The position numbers and the translations under genes are program-made. From Coffea arabica (Eukaryota; Streptophyta; Magnoliopsida; Gentianales; Rubiaceae): DNA of 64,000 nt. How positions within the stretch are numbered: the stretch's first letter is position 1; the number at the start of each line of letters is the position of its first letter. Below the pieces are notes generated by a model. The model was not told where the DNA came from. It worked only from the letters and a program-made list of their open reading frames with translations, and ran no database searches. This document shows positions 23,875-35,734 of this stretch, piece after piece. The stretch spans positions 23,144,001 to 23,208,000 of the forward strand of contig NC_092312.1 of assembly GCF_036785885.1 (NCBI RefSeq), read 5' to 3'.

Positions 23875-25553
23875 CTCACAGGTCTCACAAGTTTCATTTT
23901 AAACCGATTTGAGGGTAGGATAGCTATTATTAATTGTTTTACACTATAATCCCAACCGTTTATACTCTACTTAAACTTATTTACAACTCGGGGACAAATT
24001 GGTTTGAAATGAAATTTATAAAGCCTGTGTGATCCGAATAGAGTCTAAATTGAGGCCATTAGATTCTCAAAATTTGAGGTGAAACGAGTTAGAATAATGC
24101 TAAAAATTCACTCAATGGAAAAGCGTGAAAGACAATTTGCTTGATGTTATTGAACATACCTGGCCAAGATAAGCTTCAAGTATTTGACCCTTATGAGTAG
24201 GGTGTTAATTGACTTTGATATAATGTTCAAGCATTAAAATTCAACACAAAAGTAGTTGAAAGATGCATTTCTTCTGGAGTCGTCCATGATCAAATACAGG
24301 TACGTGCTGATCTTCAACTAGTTCGAATCCCTCAAGTCTAATCTAAAATCAAGGATTAGTTGTATGAATGATTAAAAAAATTAATTAATTTTCTGGTAAG
24401 GTTGTTGCAAAACCTTGACTATAACAACGCAGAAAGTCAGAAACCAATCAAGGAACATTTCCTTTTCCTAAATTTTTAACAAGAAATCCAAACTGTTCCT
24501 TGACTAAAATTGCCTTCTGCCATTTTAGTTGGAGGGCAAGTTAGGCACGACACAACAACGTAACCAAACACGTCCACTTTTAAAATTCTGAAAGTCCATA
24601 CATGACACTCAATTTCTCAGAGAATTCGAATACAATAATTGATAATAGTGACAATAATAATAACCACGAAAAAAAAATATACTATTGTGCTTACCAACTA
24701 ACGCTTCTCTCTGACTCTGCATCATTGCATGTAGATGCATGCTCCGAATCCCAGTGTTAGGTGGCAAGAAACTGAGATTAGAATATTTGTAGAATATGAA
24801 AGAGTCGTTGTCTCGATTGCTATACTTGCATGTTCAAACATATTCTCTCTAGCCCTGCTGGCTTGGCATGCTTCCTATCGGTTGGCAATACAACCATCAA
24901 TTTTTTCAGGAAGATATGTTTCTGAAAATATACACCATGCAAAAGAGAATATGATTGATTAATAGACTAAAAACTCTTTGTACTTTCAATCTTTGATTAC
25001 AGCAAATTGAATCCAGGTAATTATCAGCCCTGTTTCAAATATGGTTCTACATGCCAGCAGTATAGATTAATTTCAAAGAGTCCGCCTACAAAAAACGACT
25101 ATAAATTACGACATTTTTAAGCGATAAACACAAATGCGAAAATTTCTAAAATCAAGAATACGGGTCATCATCCTTTGGTTTGTTTCTGTCATTTCAGTTG
25201 TATGTCATTTCGTATAGGATTTTTAAATTTGAAGTTGCGGACATGTTTAGCAACATTCAAGAAAGTTAAGCATGCAGAATAATAGTAATTTAACTGTACC
25301 AAGGGGGTGAAGATTCAAAGTAGTAGTAGTTAAGAATTAAGACAGGGAGGAGGGTAAATTCCAAAACTTTAAGCATAAGTCAGCGGAGAGGGACGTTGGA
25401 TGGCATTGGCAGTGTCCTTAAGAAATAGGTTAGGTAGGAGTTGTAGAGATGCACGGAAAAAAAAAAAGAGACTAAATCAGTTACTTCCGAATAATTTGAT
25501 TTTCCCTTCCTTGAATTATGCCATATTCCTCCATTTTCACAACTATGAGCTGG
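23875..25553. other. Intergenic and uclacyanin promoter side
   Basis: No gene is supported. A 75-codon plus frame at 24735-24962 has a hydrophobic patch but no known family. The region from about 25150 is the likely promoter of the downstream copper-protein gene. Confidence 0.4.
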
Positions 25554-25565
25554 CTATATATATAC
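25554..25565 (+). promoter_or_regulatory. TATA-like box of the uclacyanin gene
   Basis: CTATATATATAC about 100-110 bases upstream of the ATG at 25664, a suitable distance for a start site near 25590. The assignment rests only on sequence and spacing. Confidence 0.5.
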
Positions 25566-25663
25566 ATGTAGATAATTGGTTTTTCCCTCATCAATCCCTG
25601 CATTTGTGCTTCTTCTAATCCTTGTCCAAATTCCAAGCACACAGCAATCATCAAACCTAAGAA

Positions 25664-26576
25664 ATGGCCTTAAGGGTTGCAGCCCTTTTCCTCCTGCTTT
25701 CAACCCCCGCAGTTTATGCTGTCCAACATGTTGTGGGAGGCCCCGGCGGGAGCTGGAGTACTGCCGGAGGTTACAACACTTGGGCTGCTGGAGAAACCTT
25801 TAATGTTGGTGATACACTCCGTAAGTTGCCTACGCGGCTTTCCAGTCCTCATGTTTGTGTCTGAATAGGTTGCCAGCTATGCATGAATTTTACACTAATT
25901 AATACCACAAATTAAAATTTTTTGCATGTAGTTGTTGTTTGATCTGTCTCAGGGTTAGAATCTTCACTTTTGTAGTTTATTGTTGTCTTTGTCATTAACG
26001 TTATTAATGTACACATCCATAAACTCATGTTGAAAGGTTCTTTAGAGGGACAGGAACTAGATGACTTGTTCATATGGAGAACTGTCTTGTAAAATTCAGT
26101 TTTTGAGCCCATGACACAAGGGACCAGTTATAAGGCATTTCAACTAATCTGACATTTTACTTCAATAATCAGTTTTCAACTATGATACCTCTCATGGCGT
26201 TATCGAAGTAAGCAAGGGTGATTATGACAACTGCAATACTGGAAATGCCCTTCAATCTTATACTGGAGGCAAAACCACCGTTACTTTATCCAATCCTGGT
26301 TCAATGTACTTTATCTGTCCAACACTGGGGCACTGCGGACAGGGTATGCAATTGGTTGTCAATGTCCAGGGTAGCAGCAGTCCTCCTTCTAGCTCCACCC
26401 CCACCACCCCCTCAACTCCTTCTGGTTCAACTACACCAAGTACTTCACCAACATCTTCACCAAGTGCTAAAAGCTCACCATCTGGGTCCAATGGAGCTGT
26501 CAGTGGTCTTGACAGCTTAAATCATTTGATGCTCGGACTTTCACTTGTCCTGGCAGCCCTGTTTGTTCGCGTTTAA
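25664..26576 (+). CDS. Uclacyanin-like blue copper protein (phytocyanin), GPI-anchored
   Basis: A secreted type I copper protein of the phytocyanin family, attached to the outer plasma membrane and thought to carry out electron transfer in the cell wall. Two exons, 25664-25820 and 26173-26576, encode 186 residues. The intron sits in the phase-1 Leu53 codon, just before FNYD, the usual place for this family. A signal peptide (about 1-19, ending PAVYA) precedes the cupredoxin domain. Copper ligands are His60 (NYDTSHGV), Cys101 and His106 (YFICPTLGHC), and Met111 (GQGM). Methionine as fourth ligand points to uclacyanin rather than stellacyanin. Cys73 and Cys107 form the expected disulfide. Residues of about 118-160 are Ser/Pro/Thr-rich, likely O-glycosylated, and the hydrophobic tail from about 165 is a GPI signal. 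Confidence 0.95.
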
Positions 26577-26940
26577 GGGCTAGGCAAGAGGCAGTGCTTT
26601 TATCTCTGTTAATTTATTGTGAAATTATCTCTGTTGATTTTGTAATTGTAATGATTTAGGCAATAAATGACACAGTCAAGATTGCTTTTCATGTTCTTTA
26701 GTCTTCATGGTAGTGCGCCATGTATGGACCACATGAGATTGTTGTAGATTCTATTGTTGATCAGTTCCATGTCAATGTCTACATTTCTTGCCCTTAGAGC
26801 ATATTTTGAATTTTGACCAAAACGCAGCATGATCATCTGACATTAACACCTCAATTTATTCAACATAAAACGAGGATCGAATTATCGTGGATTCAAATAT
26901 ATACAAGTATTGCCACCAAACTGAAATTAGATAGAATTAA
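26577..26940. other. Convergent 3' ends of two genes
   Basis: A 364-bp gap between the uclacyanin stop and the stop of the minus-strand gene. An AATAAA lies at 26662-26667, 86 bases after the uclacyanin stop, and is its likely polyadenylation signal. Nothing else was recognised. Confidence 0.6.
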
Positions 26941-29900
26941 TTACATGGGGGGTGGATTAGACCACCGTCTCTTCATTTCAGATTTCCACCTGACCTCCTT
27001 GAGTTTCCCATCTGTTCCGTAATCCCTTTCCATCACAAGATTTATCCCCTCGTCAGAATACCACCCAACTCCAACACAAAGGATGCCATCCTTATTCACA
27101 TCAACATAGCCTGTGACGCCTCCTGGCAGCCAGAGGATGGTAACATCCTGCATGTCTAGCATCTCTTCCTCCCCAAAGTAAACTGAATGTTCAGGCAGGC
27201 TTCTCTTCTTTAGGGTTTCTGTGCAGAGGTACACGTAAGGTGCACCATGGCTTTCCTCTAACATGATGTCTTCACCATAGATAGGTGTGGCGCTCACCTC
27301 AAACACTTTCCATGAGCCAATTAATTCTGATGGTTGAACTCTTTCCCTCTGAGAAAATGGCTGCAAGTCTACCTCCAGCTCACTGCCAATCAGAACTCAA
27401 AAATTACAAGGCATAAAAAGCACTATTTCTTATTCATAATATGGACTCCTTTTGGAAAAATGTATAAAGATCATAGAAGTGGTAATGGGCGTCAAAGGGC
27501 TTGTGCTATGATTACAAAAGATTCTTTAGTTTGGGAAAAAAAAAAAAAAAGACAAACGGTAATTATAGGAACAGAACAACCCAAAAACAAGAAAGCACTT
27601 AAAAGAAGTACAAAGAAGTGCAACTAAGAATTCAATACAACTGGAAAGAAGTGGAATATAAGCTACCTTTCATCAGGGATACTAGCAGGACCATCCCACT
27701 GTTCTTCATAAACAGCAACCCTCATTATTTGGATGTCTGAACCCCCATTACCAAATTCTATTGTATGAACAATCCGCAATCTTTTATGGCAACCTTTAAC
27801 CAAACACTACAAGAAAGCAAGGAAAGAGAAAATACATCAACATACTTCTTAGAGGCAGAGTAATCTAAAAAGAGAAGTTGTGTATGGAATTGACTGCTGA
27901 GAGTTCCCCAGAAGACAGGAGATATAATGCTATACTGCAAAATGAGTTTCATGATCCGTTCTCAAAATAACTAAAATGAACACCATTCCTTTTTTTTTTT
28001 TTCAAGGGCACTAAGGCAGAAAGTACATAATTCAAACAAAATGCACACAAAATTTAGGCAAGATGATGAAGCATAAATATACCATTCTCTACAAGATCAA
28101 TTATATGACCTGCACCGTGAGGCAGCCGTTATTATCCCATCATATACTGAAAACCAACAATCTCACCACCAGCTAAGAGCCTATCTGACATTGAATTACC
28201 TACCAATTTAAGCCACGTAGATACCAGAATCCACTTTAACCTTGCAGGGGCATTAGCCTACTCTTCAGAGAGAACATCAAGCATTTCTAATGCAGATATA
28301 CAACTGGTGACAACATGCACAGAATCGTCACTTCGTGCAAATATTACGGAGTTTAGGAGAAGTCTTTCTGGCTGCAAGCCTACACAATAAACTTATATCT
28401 TCTTGAAGTCCATTAACATCCAATGCATCATTTTCATCCTTGATGAACAAAACTCAGGCACCCACATAAAGCACAGGTAAAAATCATCTTTTGTGCACCG
28501 GATTTTCAATGAAATCTAAGAAGCTCATTTACAATTCCCTGATTGAAATTTATAAAAATCATTCTTAGGTAAAAAGGAAGGACCTGTGCTGACCTTCTTT
28601 AGCTTTTCTTCGACTAACCAGAGTTATAACAGAACTTAGAGTAATCTCTGATAGATCTAAACCAACAAAGCAACTGGAAGTCTTCTGCAGGAAAGCTAGT
28701 CCCAAACTAGTCGGGAGAATTATTTTATTTCTATAAAACCAGGAAGCATTGCACAATATTTGCTTCATAAACCAGGAAACATGCCTCTTCCATGTGTTAT
28801 GGGCCTTGTGGTTCATTCTATGAGTTCAGTCATTTATTTCTGTTGCCACCCAACCATTTCAACACTATCAATGAGCACCAAATTTCAGATTTAACTTATT
28901 CTCCGTTATGACAAAGGAACCACACTGACATCTCTTAATCCTCTGGCATCAAAACTGTGGACATCAAAGGACTTTACTAGTTTTACTGAAGCATGGAGTT
29001 TGGATAGACTATTATTTGAGTAACAGTGATGAAGCTCATTATAGGTACTAATTTAAAAGAAGTTTGAGCAAGCAAGACATCCAAAAAGAATGTTAGACAG
29101 CCTCACTTGTTCAAATTTGTAAGTTGGAGAAAGGAAATATTTGGACTCATCAAATTCGCCAACCCGGATGTCAACCGGGCCTCTTGAATATGATCCATCC
29201 TGCCAATGTACCATCATAGAATTTCGCAGAAATATTAGTAAATCACAGAGTTGTACAGCGAGAACTTAAATATTCAACTACAGTTTGATACACTATTAGG
29301 AAAAGAAAATGAAGTTTTTGTTTATTCTCATGTTATTAGAGGACTTCATAATTCTTTTGCTCTTACAGGGGAAGCAAATGGAGTGCAGAAAACCAAGGTA
29401 TTTGCACCTCAAAGAAAACAAGACCAGGTTCTATTCCCATGACATCTTCTTCCATAATGTCACTCCTTCCAAAATTGAAAGCCTCAAATTTTGGCAAATT
29501 GTGAGTTGAAAATTTATTGGATGTCTCTTTCCTGGACAAAGAAGCCTGCCCATTGTCAGACCTCGCATGACGCATATATTCACCTTCATTTAACTGTGGA
29601 ATTTCACCATAAGGATTCAGTGTGACCCAATTTATTCGCCTTTTGATTTGAGTAGTCTGTTCCCCAGAAGCAGATGGGACTGCTTCCACACGAGACAAAG
29701 TATAACAGTCAAATAGGTTCTCATTCTTGTTCCCAATGTCAATTGGCTCCATCTCTGCAGTGAAGGGAGAAAAAACAGCTCCCACTCCCTTCCATATCCC
29801 ACTGAGACTACTTGCAAATGTATGCCATGCTGGGCGAATCACAGGTTCCTGAAAAAAGAACACCAATCAAGATGCATATTGCATTACATTCTAACAAAAT

Positions 29901-31161
29901 GTCAGTAGTTAGGTCCTTCAGCTACACGTTTTGCCACATGACTTCAGAACTCCAATTTCATAAATTCCATTAGGTGATTTTCTTATAGTACATCTTGAAC
30001 ATCACCTGAATTCCCATTTGTTATGGTGTCATACTAAATATCGCTTCGAACTTGGATTGTAATTAGAGAAACAGAGACAACCAATACTTCCACCTCGTTG
30101 TCATAGCCTGAAATCCATTCATTTGAAAGTTTGGTTCTAGTTTTGTCTCTCCAACTCCAACAGCAAAATAGACTTTGCCAATCAATGTAAAATTAACAAT
30201 GTACTTGGATTACTCCATAAATGATTATAGACAATTGGTAAAAATGGTGAGGAGATAAAAATTTAGAATCTTTCTTTAGGTCCCACCATTAGCAATCTAC
30301 ATGCACTACAATACCGTATGAAAACAGGCTCCACTATAAATTTAAAGGACCTAGGATATATTACCTTTAAAATTACCAAATTATCATACACATTCGTTCA
30401 CCATCACAAAGCTCAGATAACCCCTTTAAACCCTTCATAAACACAATGTACATCAACCCATTGTTCATTTCAAACCATTCAGCAAACATTCAGAAATGTG
30501 GAAAAAAAGGAAACCAGGGTCATTCAAATCTAAATGACCTATTCTATACCATCAATAGAAACCTAGGGAACCCCACCTCACATATATATCATATAGTACT
30601 TATGAAGACACCCTCACAAGCCACATTCTTGCATACATATCGATCAAAACATATGAATATTCCAATTGTTGTATCATCGATAAATCTATTGGTGCACTGC
30701 AGGTAATTCACAGTAATTGAGATATAATAAAATACTGCTAGTTTTGTAGAATATACCTGAGTTTGTAAAACAGTTTCAACCTCCACTAACATAGCACCAG
30801 AAACCATAAACCTACTATTTCTGTTCCCCACATTTCTTTTCCTACCATCAGCAACCCCTCTTCTTTTCTTCTTCCTGCGCTTCATTTTTCCCTTTTCTTT
30901 CTCTGCTTCTGCCATTTCGTTATCCACACTCCATACATTCTCCTTCCCCCCCGCCGCCGCCTGCTTCACTAATATCAATCTTCTCCTATCATTCAATTTC
31001 CGATCATTGCCATCAAAATTGCACGAATTTGAGGGGTAAGAATTGAATTTACGAGCTGATGAAAATGATGTTGAAGAAGGAAAGGAAGAAGGGTAGAAAG
31101 CGTGGTGTTGATGTGTGAAGCCAGTGATGGTTTTGCAGGCATTTATACAAGGAGATTGCAT
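26941..31161 (-). CDS. Conserved plant protein with two lipocalin-like G-x-W segments, likely plastid-targeted
   Basis: Five exons, 30757-31161, 29408-29848, 29107-29199, 27667-27806 and 26941-27382, join in frame to 506 residues. I do not recognise a named gene. The text is reminiscent of DUF3598-type plant/cyanobacterial proteins, but this is recalled, not searched. Residues 1 to about 60 are rich in Ser and nearly lack acids, like a chloroplast transit peptide. A very basic stretch KGKMKRRKKKRR lies near residues 91-102. After it come SLSGIWKGVGAVFSP (Trp154) and, later, LIGSWKVFEV (Trp384). Both resemble the first strand of a lipocalin-type beta barrel, so two barrel repeats are possible. 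The C-terminal part is rich in alternating hydrophobic strands and ends in a basic KSEMKRRW segment. Exon 4 is read from 27806 (CLVKGCHKRLR), because that acceptor keeps the frame. Confidence 0.85.
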
Positions 31162-32387
31162 TTCTCAAGGAATTTAATCGGATTGATTGAATTGGTTTCT
31201 AGGGTTTTAGGATTTTGGGAAAGTTGAGTTCAATTTGTTGTGGCGAGACTTCTCTCGAACTCTCATTGAAGGGAAAAATTGACAAAAAAAAAAAAGGAAT
31301 GAAGAAAAAGAAAAAAAAAAAAAAAAAAAGGAAAAAAGAGTTTTCTGCAGTCTTCGCTGGTGCAGGTGTGTGATGGGGACCACAGGTTTATCTGGATTCA
31401 CAAGTAATAATGCTGTAATTTGAAATTTATTTATGATCCAAAAGAGAAAAAAAAAAAAAAAGAGTAAACGCCTATTATTGTGAAACAAAATTTTCAATTT
31501 TAATCTCTTTAGTTAAATCCAGTTTCTTCCTTTTTTTTTTTTGAGGAATAAATCCAGTTTCTTTACAATTCAAGTGACAATAATAATATCTCTTATGTTT
31601 TATACTTTTCTACAAGAATTAAAATACACAGTGATCACATATTTCTCATTATCCTACAATTACATTATGGAGTAACCCAAATGATCTGCGGGCTGGTTTA
31701 TATATATGTTTCTCAATTCCATTTTAAAATATAATATACTACAGTAGTACCCAAAAAAAAATTCTTTTTTTGGGACAACATGAGAATAACCAAATAGTAG
31801 TATCTTTTATTTTTATTCTAAGTATATTGCACAAGAACAGATTTTTGTTTTGTTCGGATCACGGAAAAGTGTAGGTAATAATTATTTGTAACACTTTTAA
31901 CTATCAGATTTGGGATTCAAATCCTGAACCTTCAACCTAGAAGTAGAAAGATAGATATGTCTTTTAACTACGAAAACAGAAACTCGAGAAAATGTTGCAA
32001 AATCCATGAAAAATTGCACCAATCATGCCATTGCCATCATGCGAACTTGCATTTGCATTATGCAATAGCCAATAAATGGTCCATCGCAAGTCAAGTTTCA
32101 ATTGAAAATCGCAAAAGTACAAGCCATGAAAATTGTACTCTCCATGCCATTGCCATCACAAGGTGTTAAAGAATGCCAACACCATCTTGATACATCTCAA
32201 AATCGACAATCTACTTCATCAACCAAACACATTTCACGTAGACCTGATAAAATTATTTTACTTTCTTGATAGAACATACCTGAATACATTGCTGCCTATC
32301 TATATATATCTATATATAAATTAACCAGGTCACAGCCACTGTCTCTAGCCCAGAAAGGATGATTGCAAGTTAAAACCGCTAATGCTA
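31162..32387. other. Promoter of the G-x-W protein gene and 3' flank of the small membrane-protein gene
   Basis: Poly-A and AAAAAG runs at 31280-31333 and 31446-31463. The sequence around 31885-31950, with GATTTGGGATTCAAATCC, resembles a decayed tRNA-type B-box repeat. No ORF is supported. Confidence 0.4.
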
Positions 32388-32594
32388 TTAGGAGGAGGCA
32401 TGAGAAAGGTAAAAGAGAATGGCGGCCATCAACACCGGGAAGACGAGAATCCCGAGAAAGACAATGGAGGGAGGCGGTTGCGGCGGACCGGGAGCCATCA
32501 TCAACGGCACAAACATCAGGCACATCACCACCAGCAGCATAATCACGACGGAGCCCATCCCCCAACCATGCCGCTGCTCCACTGCTCTCCCCAT
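32388..32594 (-). CDS. Small two-helix membrane protein with a proline-rich loop
   Basis: A single-exon ORF of 68 residues. After a short polar start (MGRAVEQRHGWG) come two hydrophobic helices, about residues 15-33 and 44-63, separated by the loop APGPPQPPPS. The two-helix, proline-hinge layout recalls the OSR domain of ARGOS-type organ-size proteins, but the defining LPPLPPPP motif is not exact, so I name no family. The ORF is much richer in G+C than its surroundings, with codon use typical of a real gene. No intron is needed. The start is the first ATG in frame. The opposite strand also has open frames here, and I judge those to be shadows of this gene. Confidence 0.68.
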   Translation of the reverse strand: MGRAVEQRHGWGMGSVVIMLLVVMCLMFVPLMMAPGPPQPPPSIVFLGILVFPVLMAAILFYLSHASS

Positions 32595-33357
32595 ATTGGT
32601 TGCCGACTTGCTGCTGCTAATTAATCAGATGTTACTTCGTTGGATGTTAATGCATGAAAAGGTTGATTGGTTCCCAGTGATTATTTATGTAGTTGGTGCC
32701 TCTTCCTGGAGAGGACACAACGGTTGGTTTCAGCATTGGCCAGTTTCGGCGGGCTAGGGGTGCAAGAATTTGCAGGCAGTTGATGCTAATTACTGCTTAA
32801 AATTACAAGGTTTCAGTTAATATAATCAGACGCATCCCTAATCTCAAACTTTTCCCCCTTACTATTTAATTATGTATTCTAAGAAAATGTTAATGTTGTA
32901 AATTAGTGAAACGACCACATTGTGCCTATGTACGTGTCTGCATTAATCATGAGAAGAATATATAAATATATATATATATATATCACCAAAAAAGATTTTC
33001 AGATTTTTTTTTCTTTTTTAAAATATTTTATAATCCCATTACATAATCATTTTCAGAATTTATATCCAGTAGCTGGTTGAAATATATTCAATAATGATAA
33101 TGGCCTATAAGTTAAATGATTGAAGTTGTTACAAATATAAGGTTTAAAAACATTTTATTTCGCTATGAAAATCAAATGATAAATTTTAACTTGAGCATAT
33201 GATATTCAAAAGGAACTAGGCTGCTAAATACAAATGGGTGTGGTGAGTCGAGCAACGCTCTCATGAACAATCTGAATGGATGAAGTTGAACAAGAAAACC
33301 TAAAGAAACGACATGGCCCGATCCTAGAAACAGTCAGGCATTCGGGCATAACATATA
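32595..33357. other. Promoter side of the small membrane-protein gene; intergenic
   Basis: AT-rich, with a (TA)n run at about 32960-32982. No ORF with family resemblance was seen. Confidence 0.4.
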
Positions 33358-33527
33358 CTGTCTCTGTTCCATATTGATAGTCCTAGTTTTTTTCACACAG
33401 TTTAAGAAAAAGTAATTAATTTTGTAGGAAAAACAAATTTAGATTGCTATTTTTCTAAAATACCCTTACATTCAATAAAGTTGGCTTTTCATATATCAAT
33501 ATGTTTTTGAAAAATCTAAATGCATTA

Positions 33528-34331
33528 AGGGTCCGTTTGTTTCGAGTGAAAATATTTTCCAGGAAAATATTTTCCTAATTTTCCGTGTTTGGTTGCACAA
33601 AAGTTACTGAAAACATTTTTCGATGTAAAATATTTTCACTCATCTTATGGAAAACAACTTCCCTTCCAAACTTACTGAAGTTGTTTTCCGAAATGCATAC
33701 ATCTTGCCTGTAGTATGTTCCAAACTTACTGAAATCATCTTGTAGTATGTTCTTTTTTTTTTTTTAGTGTAAACAGGAAGACTCGAACCCAAGACCTCTT
33801 CCTTACACTCCCTCCCCCGTACCACCCAACCCAACCCTCCCCCTAGTATATTCAAAATAAAAAAAAATCTCATCCTGCTCATCCTATGCTAGTAATTAAT
33901 TATGTATAATAAGGACATTCTTTTCTAGAGAAACTTTCAGCAGTGAGAGTGCAAGATATATGTCACAATAAGCATTGCATGTGATTGATATTTGACACTA
34001 AATGACCAGCAATTTGTTTATTGCTTAAGGAGATATTTGTTATTCATATATACATTTCTCCAGGATTTTTTAAAGTTAAACAATGAGATAAATTTTCTTA
34101 TTTTGCATGGGAAGAAGTATGTAGTTATAATGTGTAGAAAGTAAAGATAGAGATAAAAGTGAAAATATTTCAAAAGTTAAACAAACACCAGAAAAATGAA
34201 GTAAGAAAATATTTTCAATAAGCTAACCAAACACCTGAAAATGATGAAAGGGAAATGATTTTCATGGAAAATTACTTTCACGGAAAATATTTTCCCAAGG
34301 AAAACATTTTACTTCCAACCAAACAGACCCT
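33528..34331. mobile_element. TIR element nested inside the Stowaway copy
   Basis: The left end AGGGTCCGTTTGTTTCGAG and right end CCAACCAAACAGACCCT are inverted repeats. Subterminal AAAATATTTTCC and GGAAAATATTTTCC motifs occur at both sides. About 800 bp including an inserted SINE, about 700 without it. It has no transposase, so it is non-autonomous. The superfamily is uncertain, because the flanking duplication is not clear. Confidence 0.7.
33753..33843 (-). mobile_element. tRNA-related SINE, minus strand, innermost insertion
   Basis: On the minus strand it begins near GGGTTGGGTTGGGTGGTACG, has a B-box-like GGTTCGAGTC, and ends in TTTACACT plus an A-run. Flanking 10-mers TAGTATGTTC (33743-33752) and TAGTATATTC (33844-33853) are a 9/10 target-site duplication. 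It shares its text with the copies at 10585 and 12116. At about 91 bp it is short for a plant SINE. Confidence 0.72.
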
Positions 34332-34738
34332 AAATGGGGTAGGTTATATTCAATACTAACAATCTATATTAAATAAGGTAACTTATAGTAATAACAACAA
34401 CTTACATTGAATAAGGGTACTTTAGAGAAATTAAAAGACACCTACATTTCTTCAATTGGAGGGTGGACTACAATTTGCGACAGACAAAAAGGAAAACAGA
34501 ACTATTAAAATGGGACGGAGGGAGTACGAGAAATACACAAAAAGCACTAAAAATTTGTTTACGGTATCCAAAGGTGTATCAACAGTTCAAAGAAAGGACA
34601 ATTTGTTTGCAAACTTATCGGCAATTTTACCATGCTTGTGATTCGTGTTTACAGCTTCTTCGAGTGGTGCTAAACAATTCTTGGAAAAATTGATTCAAAT
34701 GGTAAAAACTGGCGCTATCTGAGCTCTCCAAAACCACA

Positions 34739-35005
34739 CTATAGAGCCATGGCAGTAGAACAAAAGTCAAGGTACACCGTGATGCACCCCTTCACCATCA
34801 TATATGGCTGAATAACCTCGTCACCTGCAACAAATGGTAGTACCTAGATTAATTATACAGCTAGTTTGTTAGATTTTGGTTGACAGTAATAGAAGTAAAA
34901 AAAAAAAAAAAAAAAAAAGACGTGCTCACCAGCAGCAAGACAACAGGTAAATAATGGAAAGAAAATCGGTGTAAAAGCTGAAAGGATGTGGTGAATGGTT
35001 GCCAT
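34739..35005 (-). CDS. Candidate two-exon microprotein, 53 residues
   Basis: Exon 1 (34930-35005) begins MATIHHILSAFTPIFFPLF and ends in ...CCLAA. Exon 2 (34739-34824) continues GDEVIQPYMMVKGCITVYL and ends at a TAG. The intron (34825-34929) has a GTGAGC donor, a TTGCAG acceptor after a pyrimidine-poor tract, and an A-run on the plus strand. The splice falls in a phase-1 Gly codon, and the joined frame is a clean multiple of three. The protein has one hydrophobic stretch (about residues 7-25) and three further hydrophobic patches, so it may be membrane-bound or secreted. I do not recognise it. The evidence is only the splice geometry and the plausible composition. Confidence 0.42.
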
Positions 35006-35721
35006 CCTTGCAGTTACGGACAACCATGTCCTGGCTATATGCCGCTACGTACAAAGTCAGCCCGCAGAATGCAGATACCAAGAATGAAACAGATTCAGGA
35101 GCTCATATATACTTCACTATATTGTTTCATGTTAAGTGGAAAATTTTATATTGGTTCGGAGTAGTTGCTCTAAAACCAATGCAAGAGTTCTACGTGAGTA
35201 TATAAGGGTTCCACATAGTTCCATTTAACGTATCAAATAGATTCCACTTAGCATATGAACTTGCAAGTAAGATATTTATACATATCATGTGGGACTTTCT
35301 CATTGATTCTGAACCAACTACCATGCATGTGTCAAGTAATTGATTCGGACCGACAGAAAAAATCTATCCGGATTAAGTATTGAGATTTTCTAAGTAGTGA
35401 TTAATGCATGTCATCATGTCATATCTATTGGGAGTCTAGTAATGTGAACCTGACAAGAATTAGAACTTTAAAATGTCTTACATGAAAAAAAAAAAATTCT
35501 AAGACAATATGTTGCTTTTCCAAATTTTTCATTGTTTGGATATGTCACAAGGAAAACAAAAATTTCCACTCTTTGGATATCTCACAAGGAAAACGACTCT
35601 GACCTTTCCGTCAATCATAGTATACGTCTGTCTTGCTGCAATTGATTCTAGTAATGATCAATCACAGTAAACAATATGTCATTCTTAGCAGACCTATTGT
35701 AGGAATGTAAGGGCATCCGCA
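35006..35721. other. Intergenic
   Basis: Possible promoter of the microprotein on its right side. A near-duplicate phrase (TCACAAGGAAAAC) occurs at about 35546 and 35582. No gene is supported. Confidence 0.35.
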
Positions 35722-35734
35722 GCATATGGATGTT

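Larger units (their letters stand above)
33358..34524. mobile_element. Stowaway-type MITE interrupted by a second element
   Basis: The outer left end CTGTCTCTGTTCCATATTGA is a mutated form, and the right end TGGGACGGAGGGAG a good form, of the Stowaway terminus seen intact at 39088-39416. TA dinucleotides flank both ends (33356-33357 and 34525-34526). Internal text (TTCTAAAATACCCTTA; AATAAGGGTACTTTAGA) matches the family. Removing the insertion at about 33528-34331 leaves an element of about 360 bp, close to the 329 bp of the intact copy. Confidence 0.75.

Noticed and set aside
24735..24962. A 75-codon frame with a hydrophobic stretch.
   Set aside because: No start context, family or splice evidence. 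Hydrophobic runs arise easily in T-rich DNA.
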